Part shown: positions 26,909 through 35,481 of the stretch, in pieces | How positions within the stretch are numbered: position 1 is the first letter of the stretch | How the letters are laid out: the number at the start of each line of letters is the position of its first letter | Source: CAZGCA01 sp964524145 | Lineage (GTDB): Bacteria; Hydrogenedentota; CAZGCA01 | Reading direction: 5' to 3' | Assembly: GCA_964524145.1 (NCBI GenBank) | Contig: CAZGCA010000013.1 | Location: 1-64,000 of the forward strand | DNA length: 64,000 nucleotides | Position numbers and translations under genes: made by a program | The notes under the pieces: generated by a model | What the model was told of the DNA's origin: nothing | The model's database searches: none | The model's input: the letters and a program-made list of their open reading frames with translations, nothing else

Positions 26909-27571
26909 ATGGAACGACGCGGTTCGCTCTACGATTATAGGTACAGCGGGCAAGACCGAGATTGCAAGGCCCGGTTGTGGCAGGTGCTGATCGCCGATTT
27001 TCTTCAGAGATTTGTCCAGCCCTCGGACACGGTACTCGATCTTGGCGCGGGCGATTGCGAGTTTATCAACAACGTGGGTTGCGGACGGAAGATAGCCGTG
27101 GACACGCGCGAGGACCTGACCGAGGCTGCGGCGGACGGTGTCGAATGCCTGACGGGCGGCACTGACGACTTGAGCAAGCTCGAACCCGATTCGGTCAACG
27201 TGGTGTTCGCCAGCAACTTCTTCGAGCACCTTGGCTCGCGGGACGAGCTGCTTGCCACATTGCACGAAGCGCGGCGCGTTCTGGTTCCTGCGGGGAAGCT
27301 GCTCATTATCCAACCGAACTACCGGTACGCATACAAGGTGTATTTCGACTTCTTCGATCACCACCTCCCGCTCAGCCACGGGAGCATGGCCGAGGCGCTC
27401 GCCATTGCAGGGTTCGAGATAGAGGAACTACGGCCAAGGTTCATGCCGTTCACCGTCAAGACCGCGTACCCGAAACACCCGCTGCTTGTCAGAGTATACT
27501 TGAAACTTGGCTTCCTGCAAAAGCTTTTCGGCAAGCAGATGTTCGTAGCAGCGGTCAAAAAAGAAGGATAG
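26909..27571 (+). CDS. Class I SAM-dependent methyltransferase
   Basis: 220 residues with a Methyltransf_11-type core: motif I VLDLGAGDCEFINNV near residue 42, the acidic loop AVDTREDL, motif IV VVFASNFFEHL and a later ARRVLVPAGKLLIIQPN strand. Such proteins often occur with sugar and polysaccharide genes, but the substrate cannot be told. A short segment PLLVRVYLKLGFLQKLFG near the C-terminus is hydrophobic and may touch the membrane. It converges with the sialidase-like gene. Confidence 0.85.
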   Translation: MERRGSLYDYRYSGQDRDCKARLWQVLIADFLQRFVQPSDTVLDLGAGDCEFINNVGCGRKIAVDTREDLTEAAADGVECLTGGTDDLSKLEPDSVNVVFASNFFEHLGSRDELLATLHEARRVLVPAGKLLIIQPNYRYAYKVYFDFFDHHLPLSHGSMAEALAIAGFEIEELRPRFMPFTVKTAYPKHPLLVRVYLKLGFLQKLFGKQMFVAAVKKEG

Positions 27572-27607
27572 CCCGAAGCCTGTCGGCAAGACCGATCCGG
27601 TCAGACC

Positions 27608-28753
27608 TTATTTGCCGGCTTTGCCGGGATCCCAGATAGTCGCGGCGATGTAGCGGTCGCCGTTCGGGTGGTCGTTGAAGTAGTAGACGGTGACGACCTT
27701 CCCGTCGGTCCTCTGGACGGTGCGAGGATATCCCAGATCGCGGCAGCCGCCGTCGTCGCGCAGCACGATCTTGTTGCCCCAGATTCTACCGCCGTCGCTG
27801 CTGATCCGTGCCAGCATGCTGTACGGTTCGGCACGATAGCCGTAAGTGATACAGAGCCGGCCGTCCTGAAGCAAGATCATGCTCGGCGGGTTCCCTTCGC
27901 CGGTGTCCGGAGCGGGCGTGCTGAGGAGGCTCCACGTCTTCCCGTTGTCGTCGGAGGCGTAGGCTTCAATCCAGCGTTTTCGTCTTTCTCGGCGCCGGAC
28001 GGCGGTGACGATACGCGTTTCCGAAAGCCGGACAGTCGACGGCATGATCGAGAACCCTTTGCTCTCGGGTCCGATGAACGACACGAGGTCCCACGTCTTG
28101 CCGCCGTCGGTCGTGCGGACGCAGAGCGGCCTGCCTTCGCGGCCGTTCGATTTCGCCGCCGTCAGGAACAGCATGCAGTCCCGGGGACCGTTAACGAGGT
28201 AGTCCGTCCTGGCAGCGATCCCTTTCTGGCCGAAAAGCGGCAGTCTGAACGGCCCGTTCCATCTCTTGCCGCGATCGGTGGAGTAATAGAACCGCGAAGG
28301 GCCCGCGTCGACATTCGTCATACGGATCGTCATGGCAAAACCGGGGTGGGTGAAATCGATGCCTCCGGGACAGGCGACAGGCTTCCCCTCGGCCAAGCCG
28401 GGCAGAGACGTCCCGTGGAGCGCGTCGCCTTTGGGCAGGAGAAATCCCCTGTCGGCAGGGTTCTCTATGCTCCAGGTCTCGCCGCCGTCCAAGCTTCGCG
28501 CCAGCAGGTGTTCTTCAGGCCTGTCGTGGTCGATGGCATGTCGGGTCGGCCCCTGATCCTTGTAGTACCCGGCGCTGAAGCCGACGAGGATCTCGTCACC
28601 CCAGGACCATATACCGTGATTCGCGGGCCAGCCACCGAAACGGCCCGGCAGGTTGTACACAATCACATGCTTCATATCAGCAGGCATTTCCGCAGCACCC
28701 GCGCCGGTGGAGGCTGTCACTGCTATGAGGAACACACACATGCCAACCGTCAT
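27608..28753 (-). CDS. Secreted sialidase/BNR-repeat (Asp-box) protein
   Basis: 381 residues. A short hydrophobic signal peptide (residues 1-20, ending near AGAAE) precedes a six-bladed propeller with Asp-box motifs SLDGGETW, STDRGKRW, TTDGGKTW, SDDNGKTW and SSDGGRIW. This is the sialidase/neuraminidase superfamily fold. Exo-sialidase activity is possible, but many environmental homologues act on other glycans and the catalytic triad was not verified. AAGGGGG precedes the ATG. It sits 10 bases after galE on the same strand. Confidence 0.85.
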   Translation of the reverse strand: MTVGMCVFLIAVTASTGAGAAEMPADMKHVIVYNLPGRFGGWPANHGIWSWGDEILVGFSAGYYKDQGPTRHAIDHDRPEEHLLARSLDGGETWSIENPADRGFLLPKGDALHGTSLPGLAEGKPVACPGGIDFTHPGFAMTIRMTNVDAGPSRFYYSTDRGKRWNGPFRLPLFGQKGIAARTDYLVNGPRDCMLFLTAAKSNGREGRPLCVRTTDGGKTWDLVSFIGPESKGFSIMPSTVRLSETRIVTAVRRRERRKRWIEAYASDDNGKTWSLLSTPAPDTGEGNPPSMILLQDGRLCITYGYRAEPYSMLARISSDGGRIWGNKIVLRDDGGCRDLGYPRTVQRTDGKVVTVYYFNDHPNGDRYIAATIWDPGKAGK

Positions 28754-28762
28754 AATACCCCC

Positions 28763-29749
28763 TTACTGCGATTCGTACCCGCTCGGGTGCGCTCGCATCC
28801 AGTTCCAGGCCGAGCTGATTACCGCGTCGAGATCGGTTGTCCGATGCTCCCACCCTAGTTGCGACCGCGCTTTCTCGGACGAGGCAACCAGCGATGCCGG
28901 GTCGCCCTGTCTCGGCGGCCCGAACTCGATCGGGATGTCATTTCCGGTCACCACTCGTGCCGCTTCCACCACCTCGAGATTCGAGAACCCGTTGCCGTTG
29001 CCGAGGTTGAAGATCCCCGTCTGACCCTCTGCGCGCAGGAAATCCAATGCGAGCAGATGGGCTGAAGCAATGTCTTTGACGTGGACGTAATCCCTCACGC
29101 AGGTGCCGTCCTTCGTGTCGAACTCCGAGCCAAATATCTCGATCTTGTCACGCTTCCCGGCGGCCACCTCGAGCAACCGCGGTATGAGATGCGTCTCGGG
29201 ACGATGATCCTCGCCGTGCTCCTGCGTTGCGCCTGCCGCGTTGAAGTATCTAAGCGAGACGTAACGCGTCCCGTACGCGACGTAATACGAGTCGAGAATC
29301 TTCTCGAACGCAAGCTTTGACCACCCGTAAGGATTGTCCGGGTTGGTCGGATGTTGCTCGGTGATCGGCACCTGTTCGGGGGTACCGTAGACCGCTGCGG
29401 TCGAGGAGAAAACGATAGAGTACACACCTGCTGATACCATTGCATCGAGCAGCGTCAAACCGTTCGCGACGTTGTTCCGAAAGTACTTCGCCGGCTGCTC
29501 GACAGACTCGGCAACCTCGGCGTATGCAGCCAGATGCACCACACAGTCGACGCGGTGCGCGACTAGTACCTTTTCAATCGCCGCGCGGTCGGCGAGATCG
29601 GATTGCAGAAATGTCACACGCTCATCCACGGCGGCACGATGTCCGTTCTCGAGGTTGTCGAGAACCACTATCTGTTCCCCACGGTCGGCGAGCGTCTCGA
29701 CTACGACGCTCCCAATGTATCCTGCGCCACCGGTCACGAGAACAGCCAT
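28763..29749 (-). CDS. galE: UDP-glucose 4-epimerase
   Basis: 328 residues, extended short-chain dehydrogenase. The NAD site is VTGGAGYIGSVVVETL, the SSTAAVYG serine block and YGWSK catalytic pair are present, followed by RYFNAAGA and the CVRDYVHVKDIASAH block typical of GalE. It interconverts UDP-glucose and UDP-galactose in the cytoplasm. AAGAGGAAG precedes the ATG, which lies directly after the response-regulator stop, so the two are probably one transcript. Confidence 0.94.
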   Translation of the reverse strand: MAVLVTGGAGYIGSVVVETLADRGEQIVVLDNLENGHRAAVDERVTFLQSDLADRAAIEKVLVAHRVDCVVHLAAYAEVAESVEQPAKYFRNNVANGLTLLDAMVSAGVYSIVFSSTAAVYGTPEQVPITEQHPTNPDNPYGWSKLAFEKILDSYYVAYGTRYVSLRYFNAAGATQEHGEDHRPETHLIPRLLEVAAGKRDKIEIFGSEFDTKDGTCVRDYVHVKDIASAHLLALDFLRAEGQTGIFNLGNGNGFSNLEVVEAARVVTGNDIPIEFGPPRQGDPASLVASSEKARSQLGWEHRTTDLDAVISSAWNWMRAHPSGYESQ

Positions 29750-30187
29750 CTACGCTTCCTCTTCGTTGGTCGTATGAGGGACGCTCTCTGCCGCGCCGGC
29801 GTCACCGCGTCCGCAGGCTGCGCCCGTAACAAGCGAGTCAATCTTCTCGGCGAGCAAGTCCAGGTAAACCGGTTTCGCGAGGCAATCGTCAACACCGCGA
29901 TCTCTGGCATCCGCGCGCTGGGCGTCGTCCAAGATATTGCCGGTAACCAGAAGCATACCCACATTTCCCGGTCCCAGCGCAGACCTGATCTCGGACGCCA
30001 GGTCCAGCCCCGAAACGTTGGGCATCCTCAGGTCCAGGATGACGACCTCGGGCTTCTCCCGCACGGCCACGGACACGGCGCGCGCAGGATCGGTCACTAC
30101 CAGACACTCATGGTCCAACGCTTCGAGGAACATACAGTACGTCTCGGCAAGGTCGACCTCATCGTCAACTATCAGGACTCTCGCCAT
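29750..30187 (-). CDS. Receiver-only response regulator
   Basis: 145 residues with a single CheY-like receiver domain and no output domain. It begins MARVLIVDDEVDL (acidic pair Asp8-Asp9). The phospho-acceptor is the aspartate in VVILDLRMPN (Asp52), and the conserved Thr (LLVTGN) and Lys (LAKPV) are present. About 20 acidic residues trail at the C-terminus. I chose ATG 30187, preceded by TAGGAGAAAG; a longer frame to 30640 runs antisense through pdaD. No histidine kinase is nearby, so its partner is unknown. Confidence 0.88.
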   Translation of the reverse strand: MARVLIVDDEVDLAETYCMFLEALDHECLVVTDPARAVSVAVREKPEVVILDLRMPNVSGLDLASEIRSALGPGNVGMLLVTGNILDDAQRADARDRGVDDCLAKPVYLDLLAEKIDSLVTGAACGRGDAGAAESVPHTTNEEEA

Positions 30188-30237
30188 ACACTTTCTCCTA
30201 CCGCCACATGTGGTCTGAGCGGCCTGCTCCGAAAACC

Positions 30238-30780
30238 TCAGGGCAAGAAGACCGCGGCCGCCACAACCGTTGTGAACGCATTGCCTTTTATTACCGCTGA
30301 CTGAGTGATCTCCCGCGTCCGGACTATCTTGCCGCTGATACGGAAGAACTCCTTTCGCTCGTCCCAGCCTGCGTCGACGTCGAACGGAATGCCGAGGGTT
30401 GATGCAAGCATCGCCGCGGCCAAATCCTCGGCATAATCGCCGGCCACGCGCTCGGTCTGGCCGTATGCGTGATGCTCGCTTAGATACCCGTACAGCTTTC
30501 TGTCGGCAGGTATCGCGCACCCGATTGACGCCGCAATAAGCCGTCGGGGCTCGTTGCTGCTCAGGCGCGCCATAACACAAAAGGTTATCTGACCGGGACT
30601 CAACTGTTTCAAGCCTGCCCGCTTGCTGACTATCTTGCACCCGGGGGGAAGGATGCTCGAGACCTTTGCCAGGTTGAATTTCTCGATCTCGGCATCGCGC
30701 AACGCCAGCTCAAACGACCGAAGCTCTTCTTTGTGGACACCTACTCCTTTGGTGAAAAACACTTTTGTCGGTGTAAACAA
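30238..30780 (-). CDS. pdaD: Pyruvoyl-dependent arginine decarboxylase
   Basis: About 180 residues. The enzyme decarboxylates arginine to agmatine and makes its own pyruvoyl cofactor by self-cleavage. The self-cleavage site is seen in KVSSILPPGCKIV (between the two serines), and family blocks FFTKGVGVHKEELRSFELAL and YGYLSEHHAYG are clear. The TTG at 30780 fits the family N-terminus (FTPTKVFF) and has AAGGAG upstream, spaced a little long. A TTG at 30837 overlapping the agmatinase stop is the alternative. It feeds agmatinase directly. Confidence 0.92.
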   Translation of the reverse strand: MFTPTKVFFTKGVGVHKEELRSFELALRDAEIEKFNLAKVSSILPPGCKIVSKRAGLKQLSPGQITFCVMARLSSNEPRRLIAASIGCAIPADRKLYGYLSEHHAYGQTERVAGDYAEDLAAAMLASTLGIPFDVDAGWDERKEFFRISGKIVRTREITQSAVIKGNAFTTVVAAAVFLP

Positions 30781-30833
30781 CTTCTGCCTATCTCCTTCTG
30801 TCCTATCAAAACGGCCAACGATGGCCGCGCAAT

Positions 30834-31727
30834 TCAACTGTCCGGTGTGACGAAGAAGCCTATCATCTTGTAGACAAGCTTCGCCGCCGTGAAGTTCGGA
30901 GCGACAAGCCCTGGGATAGGTGCCAACTCCACCACGTCAAACCCTACGATGTTCCTGCTCTCAGCGACGGATCTCAAGAACTGGAGAATGTTGTACCAGT
31001 CCAGACCCCCGGGTTCGGGCGTACCCGTAGCCGGCATGATACCCGGGTCGAGCACATCGAGGTCCAGAGAGACGTATACATTCTCGCTCAACTCCGAAAC
31101 AGTCTCGTCCATAGCCGCAGGCGAGGAAAGATCCTTTGCGTAATGGACTGTCACTCCGTTGTTGTGTATGAACTCGGCTTCCTCTGCCGATAGGCTTCTC
31201 ACGCCGGCGTGTACGACCGGACACAGCTCGGCCAGACGCCTTCCGACGCACGCATGGTTGAACCGGTTCCCCTGGAAACTGTCGCGCAGGTCGGTATGGG
31301 CGTCAAGCTTCAGGACTGAAACGTCATCGGCCGCGCTCGATACAGCACGGACAGCGCCGATCGTAAGCGAGTGTTCCCCGCCCAGTATAACCGGGAACTT
31401 GCGGCGGCTGAGGCAATCGGCCACGACACGTTCAACACAGCCGATTGTCCCTTCCGCGTCGTCAACAACCTTGAGCTCGGGCAATGTGTGGATGCCCACG
31501 TCAGATACGCTACGGTCGAGTTCTTCGTCGTACAGCTCGAGGTACCGGGAGGCGGAAATTATGGCCTCGGGCCCCAACCGTGACCCGGCACGGTACGTTG
31601 TCGTGCCGTCGTACGGAACCGAGACGATCTCGACCCTGCTCGTCTCCGGATCCGAGAGCCGGGGGGGTAGAGCGCCGAAGTTGAAGGGCGCTTCGAACAA
31701 CGATGTATCTTTCTGGGTCACGGTCAC
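30834..31727 (-). CDS. speB: Agmatinase (ureohydrolase family)
   Basis: 297 residues. It hydrolyses agmatine to putrescine and urea with a binuclear manganese centre. Metal-ligand motifs are GGEHSLTIGAV, LDAHTDLRDSFQGN and SLDLDVLDPGIMPATGTPEPGG. The start GTG at 31727 overlaps the preceding stop as GTGA; a longer frame to 31898 runs inside that gene and has no family homology. Lying between a decarboxylase that makes agmatine and a DHS-like enzyme supports agmatine rather than arginine as substrate. Confidence 0.93.
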   Translation of the reverse strand: MTVTQKDTSLFEAPFNFGALPPRLSDPETSRVEIVSVPYDGTTTYRAGSRLGPEAIISASRYLELYDEELDRSVSDVGIHTLPELKVVDDAEGTIGCVERVVADCLSRRKFPVILGGEHSLTIGAVRAVSSAADDVSVLKLDAHTDLRDSFQGNRFNHACVGRRLAELCPVVHAGVRSLSAEEAEFIHNNGVTVHYAKDLSSPAAMDETVSELSENVYVSLDLDVLDPGIMPATGTPEPGGLDWYNILQFLRSVAESRNIVGFDVVELAPIPGLVAPNFTAAKLVYKMIGFFVTPDS

Positions 31728-32758
31728 GGGCTCTTGAAATCGTAGTCCAACGGCTTGCGCGCCGCCATGATATCCTTGCCTCGCTGAGCCACCGCAGTAA
31801 CCAGCATCGGCAACCCGATGGTTGCATCGCAGAACACCATCACGTGATGCGATTCGAGCGATATCTTCCCCCAGGACTGAGCTTCCGCGAACGTACACCC
31901 GCTCAGCCCGCCCCAGTGCGGCGAATCGGTTGTTATCTGGATGGCGTACTTATGCCCCATCCCGGGGTGCCCGATCACCGCGTTCACCACCTCGGTCTGC
32001 TGAATGAAGTTTTTCGGGGTGCCGCCGCCGATGTATATGACGCCCGTTGCGTCCATTGAATCCACAACGGCGGTCAGCTCGTTGATATCGTCAATAACGT
32101 CGATCTGCACGTCGTTGCCGTGTTCGGCACGCCCCACGGCCAACGCTATTCCCACGGAAGAATCGCTCACCGCAGGACAGTATACGGGCACGCCCGCCTC
32201 GTAGGCGGCGACGACTATCCCATCCGCCGCTTTGCGTTTGTGGAGGTCTTCGCCGAGCAGATGCATGAGCCGGCGCGTGTTAATCTTCGCGTCCTTGTCG
32301 AGACCGGCAACGACCTTGCCAATATACTCGTCGGTATCGACAAACTCCTTCTCGGGAGCAAAGACGTCGTATATTCTATCGATACCTTCCTCGAAGAGAG
32401 CGCTGTCGTCGGCCATGTGCGATCCCTTGTAATGGTACTTACCCAGCGTCTCGTGAATATCGTGGAAGAGATTCGCTCCGGTCGAAACGATGCAGTCTAT
32501 CAAGCGGTTCCTTATCAAATAGACTACGAGCTTCCTCATGCCGGCAGGCACCATTGCGCCTGCAAGCCCGAGAAGAATGTAGGTTTCCTCCTGCAACATC
32601 TCGAGCCAGATTTCGACGGCACGACCCAGGTTGCGTCCCTGGAACGCAGAGTCGCTCATCTGCTCGAGCAGCTCGGACACGTTGCCCTCGGACGACACTT
32701 CGACCGGCACAACGGGCTTCTTTAGATGCTTTGAAGTCATCTCTCCACCGTCTGACAC
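31724..32758 (-). CDS. Deoxyhypusine synthase-like protein
   Basis: About 344 residues of the DHS fold. Seen are SDSAFQGRNLGRAVEIWLEM, FLAVS-like nucleotide-site blocks such as YIGGGTPKNFIQQ, the DSPHWGGLSGCTFAEAQ segment and SWGKI, whose lysine is the catalytic residue in characterised enzymes. Bacteria have no eIF5A, so such proteins are usually taken as homospermidine-synthase-like or other aminobutyl-transfer enzymes. With agmatinase and arginine decarboxylase downstream, use of putrescine is likely. GTG 32758 has GGGAGGG 7 bases upstream; ATG 32740 is possible. Confidence 0.88.
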   Translation of the reverse strand: MSDGGEMTSKHLKKPVVPVEVSSEGNVSELLEQMSDSAFQGRNLGRAVEIWLEMLQEETYILLGLAGAMVPAGMRKLVVYLIRNRLIDCIVSTGANLFHDIHETLGKYHYKGSHMADDSALFEEGIDRIYDVFAPEKEFVDTDEYIGKVVAGLDKDAKINTRRLMHLLGEDLHKRKAADGIVVAAYEAGVPVYCPAVSDSSVGIALAVGRAEHGNDVQIDVIDDINELTAVVDSMDATGVIYIGGGTPKNFIQQTEVVNAVIGHPGMGHKYAIQITTDSPHWGGLSGCTFAEAQSWGKISLESHHVMVFCDATIGLPMLVTAVAQRGKDIMAARKPLDYDFKSP

Positions 32759-32802
32759 TGGCACACGCCCTCCCACAGAAACCTGCGACACGCTGAACCT
32801 GA

Positions 32803-32831
32803 ATAGTACAATCCGGGGGCTGGAATGTCAA
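32803..32831 (-). promoter_or_regulatory. Sigma-70-type promoter for the polyamine genes
   Basis: On the minus strand TTGACA (32831-32826), a 17-base spacer and TACTAT (32808-32803). The -35 box overlaps the last codons of pdxA. Predicted transcription starts near 32796, which favours a DHS-like start at 32758 or 32740 over one at 32791. Confidence 0.7.
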
Positions 32832-33811
32832 CCGTTGCTCGCGGCCCGTGCGGCGAGCTTAATGGCCGCTATCATGCTCGACGGGTTTGCGATGTTGCTC
32901 CCGGCGATATCGAACGCTGTCCCGTGGGCGGGCGACGTGCGAACGATAGGCAGCCCAAGCGTCATGTTGACCGCGCTCTCGAAGGATGCCGACTTCACCG
33001 CGATGTGTCCCTGGTCGTGGTACATTGCGATAGCCGCGTCAAAATCGCCCGCGAACAATCGCTGGAACACCGTGTCGGGCGGGAATGGCCCGCTCGCGTT
33101 GATGCCTTTCGAAACGCTCTTCTCGACCGCCGGCGCGATCTCCTTCTTCTCCTCGTCCCCAAAGATGCCGCCTTCCCCCGCGTGAGGGTTGAGCGCGGCA
33201 ACCACGATACGTGGCACCGCGATACCGAGCCGTCTCAGACCGAGATCGGTCAGCTCGATGGTTTTGGCGATACGGTCCTCGCTGATCGCCTCGAGGGCAT
33301 CGCGCAACGACAGGTGGGTAGTGACATGAACAACGTGAGCGTTGCCGGCAACGAGCATCATCCGGTAGTCTTCGGTCCCCGTCAGTTCGGCGAGCAGCTC
33401 GGTGTGCCCCGCGTACTCGTATCCCGCCATGTGTATCGCGGCCTTGTTGATCGGCGCGGTCACCAGCGCGTCCGCGTCACCCCGCATGACGGTCTCGGCC
33501 GCATGCACGATACACTTCACGGCGAGCGCACCCGCTTCCGGCGTCGCCTGACCGAGTTTCCTTTCGGGCACTGGACAGTTCTCCGGGAGAACACACGGTA
33601 TCTCATCGCTACGTTCCGGCTCACCCGACTGTTCGACGATCCTGAACGGGGCGGAAAGCGACTCGGCAACGTCGCGAAAGACTCGATGCGGCCCGGCGAA
33701 GACAGGCGCTATGCTCGAGAACACGCCGGGATCCATCAGCGCCTTCACAGCCACTTCCGGCCCGACACCGTTTACATCGCCGGCACTTATGATAATTCGA
33801 GGTTTGCCCAT
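32828..33811 (-). CDS. pdxA: 4-hydroxythreonine-4-phosphate dehydrogenase PdxA
   Basis: 327 residues. It is the NAD-dependent dehydrogenase of the DXP-dependent pyridoxal-phosphate pathway. Recognised blocks are SAGDVNGVGPEVAVKAL at the start, the ALVTAPINKAAIH loop, YEYAGHTELLAELTG, ALNPHAGEGGIFGDEEK, MYHDQGHIAVK and the C-terminal VRTSPAHGTAFDIAG. The metal-binding histidines are present. Several PLP enzymes lie within the window but none is directly linked. The promoter at 33830-33859 lies close upstream. Confidence 0.94.
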   Translation of the reverse strand: MGKPRIIISAGDVNGVGPEVAVKALMDPGVFSSIAPVFAGPHRVFRDVAESLSAPFRIVEQSGEPERSDEIPCVLPENCPVPERKLGQATPEAGALAVKCIVHAAETVMRGDADALVTAPINKAAIHMAGYEYAGHTELLAELTGTEDYRMMLVAGNAHVVHVTTHLSLRDALEAISEDRIAKTIELTDLGLRRLGIAVPRIVVAALNPHAGEGGIFGDEEKKEIAPAVEKSVSKGINASGPFPPDTVFQRLFAGDFDAAIAMYHDQGHIAVKSASFESAVNMTLGLPIVRTSPAHGTAFDIAGSNIANPSSMIAAIKLAARAASNG

Positions 33812-33829
33812 AACCGTATCACCGGAACA

Positions 33830-33859
33830 ATCCTATCAGACACCGTTCCACGCTGTCAA
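33830..33859 (-). promoter_or_regulatory. Sigma-70-type promoter for pdxA
   Basis: On the minus strand TTGACA (33859-33854), an 18-base spacer and TAGGAT (33835-33830), about 20 bases from the pdxA start. Confidence 0.55.
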
Positions 33860-34024
33860 AACCGCACGGGCGTCCCGTCTGTGATGGATAAGGGGTGGTG
33901 GCTCGCGCTCGATGCCTAGATAGCTGAGCCAAACCTGTAGGTGTCTGGAGCCAGAAGACATGGTGGGAGACGTTTCCCGGCCAAGGCCTCACGCGAGCCA
34001 AACCCGCTCCTGATGGCAGTCTTC
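33860..34024 (+). pseudogene. Decayed fragment of a sugar ABC substrate-binding protein gene
   Basis: Read in frame from 33860, the sequence gives DKGWWLALDA, a TAG stop, IAEPNL, another TAG, then, after a 2-base insertion, TWWETFPGQGLTRAKPAPDG. The intact binding protein at 38346-39836 has DKGWWLSLEPYMAEPN and TWWETFANQALTRAKRGPDG in the same order (about 38716-38850). Base-level similarity runs the whole length. It is a non-functional internal slice of a paralogue, bounded by the pdxA promoter and by the promoter of the three-gene cassette. Confidence 0.8.
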
Positions 34025-34094
34025 GCTGTGTGTAGCCACTGAGCCTAGACAGGACGGAAGACGTGGCTGGTGCCACAGTTCGCAGCAGCTTCCC

Positions 34095-34123
34095 TTGAAA
34101 GCAGGAACTAGATCCTGTACAAT
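34095..34123 (+). promoter_or_regulatory. Promoter of the DndC-like/GHKL cassette
   Basis: TTGAAA (34095-34100), a 17-base spacer and TACAAT (34118-34123), immediately after the decayed binding-protein fragment. The leader is about 100 bases and contains a perfect palindrome GGCTTAAGCC (34196-34205) that could be an operator. The first gene has GAGGAA before its ATG. Confidence 0.65.
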
Positions 34124-34230
34124 TGTGTGCGATTACTGAAGGCCAGCGTTGTGACACGCAGATGTTAAGTGCCGTGTCTGGTCCTGAAGCAGAGCGGCTT
34201 AAGCCCCGGATTCGTGCATGAGGAACCTAC

Positions 34231-35481
34231 ATGCTGGACTACAAAGCGACCCTATCTGAGATCCAAGAACTCTATCTCAAAGACACCATTCCTTGGGTGA
34301 TTGGCTTTTCCGGGGGAAAAGACAGCACTACGGTCTTGCAGATGGTATTCTACGCACTCCTCGGCTTACCCAAACGGAAGATATCCAAAGAAATCCATGT
34401 GCTCTGCAACGACACACTTGTTGAAAACCCTGCGATCCTGAAGTTTGTTGATCAACAGTTGCGTAGAATCAAGGCAGAGGGAAAGAGCAGACTGTTCAAA
34501 CACAATCCCGAGCTGTTCAAGGTTGTGAAAGTGAAACCCAAACTTGAGGAAACCTTTTGGGTGAGCCTCATCGCTAAGGGCTACCCGTCACCCAATCGCT
34601 GGTTTCGCTGGTGTACCGAACGTATGAAGATCAACCCCACAAGCAATTACATTTTCAAGACTGTCAACCAGAATGGCCAGGCAATCATCGTTCTCGGAAG
34701 TCGAAAAGCGGAATCTGCGAACCGCTCCGCATCAATGAAGAACCATGAGACAAAGGGACGCCTGCGGAAGCATAGTGTGCTCAACGCCTTTGTCTATACT
34801 CCCATTGAGGACATGTCCAATAACGAAGTATGGGCCTACCTTCTACAGGCTCCAAACCCCTGGGGTTCCAACAATAGGCACTTGCTGTCCCTGTACCGCA
34901 ATGCCTCTAGCGGAGGCGAATGCCCCTTCGCCATCGAGACGGGGACGCAAAGTTGCGGAAAGTCACGCTTCGGATGTTGGGTGTGCACAGTTGTCGATAG
35001 AGACAAATCCATGGAGAACCTGATCAATAACGGGCAGAAATGGATGAGGGGACTGCTGGACTTCCGAAATTTCCTTTATGATATTCGCCAACAAACAAGT
35101 CAGTATGTTCCAAAAGATCTCAATGGACTTGCCAAATTCGGCCCATTTCTGCTCAAAACACGGAGGGAAATCCTGCAGAGGCTGTTGGACATGCAGGAAA
35201 GTGTGCCCGCCAAACTGATAACCAGGGACGAACTAGAGTATATTAATGAGTTTCTTAAGCAGGAGTCGCAAGGCCAAGTAGAAAGAGGATTCCGTAAGTT
35301 TGTGTTTGAGTTGCCTAATGGTAAGCGCGTTGCTGCGATATCGGATTTCAACATACTCCTCACACCGCGAAAGCGGCTTGGACCAATGCATCTGAAACAG
35401 GCAAGACTCCTCGCGACCCGAACCGCTTCCTCAAAGTACTCTCGGTCAACGCGCGTAATGTACTATCCGGTATCTAAATGA
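34231..35481 (+). CDS. DndC-family PAPS-reductase-like sulfurtransferase
   Basis: 416 residues. The PP-loop ATP-pyrophosphatase motif FSGGKDST is at residues 26-33, followed by NDTLVENPAI (residue 60 on). A WCTERMK motif and a cysteine cluster SCGKSRFGCWVCTVV near residues 245-260 match the iron-sulfur ligands of DndC, which activates the DNA backbone for phosphorothioate formation. It is shorter than usual DndC (around 500 residues). No dndB, dndD, dndE or cysteine desulfurase lies beside it. It overlaps the GHKL gene by 4 bases (ATGA). Base composition is visibly lower in GC than its flanks. Confidence 0.87.
   Translation: MLDYKATLSEIQELYLKDTIPWVIGFSGGKDSTTVLQMVFYALLGLPKRKISKEIHVLCNDTLVENPAILKFVDQQLRRIKAEGKSRLFKHNPELFKVVKVKPKLEETFWVSLIAKGYPSPNRWFRWCTERMKINPTSNYIFKTVNQNGQAIIVLGSRKAESANRSASMKNHETKGRLRKHSVLNAFVYTPIEDMSNNEVWAYLLQAPNPWGSNNRHLLSLYRNASSGGECPFAIETGTQSCGKSRFGCWVCTVVDRDKSMENLINNGQKWMRGLLDFRNFLYDIRQQTSQYVPKDLNGLAKFGPFLLKTRREILQRLLDMQESVPAKLITRDELEYINEFLKQESQGQVERGFRKFVFELPNGKRVAAISDFNILLTPRKRLGPMHLKQARLLATRTASSKYSRSTRVMYYPVSK

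Noticed and set aside
30188..30640. N-terminal extension of the response regulator (296-codon version)
   Set aside because: The extra codons run over pdaD on the same strand in another frame; the receiver begins at MARVLIVDD with its own ribosome-binding site.
32828..33919. Long plus-strand frame 32825-33919 opposite pdxA
   Set aside because: Antisense shadow of pdxA; only its last codons (from 33860) have meaning, as part of the binding-protein relic.
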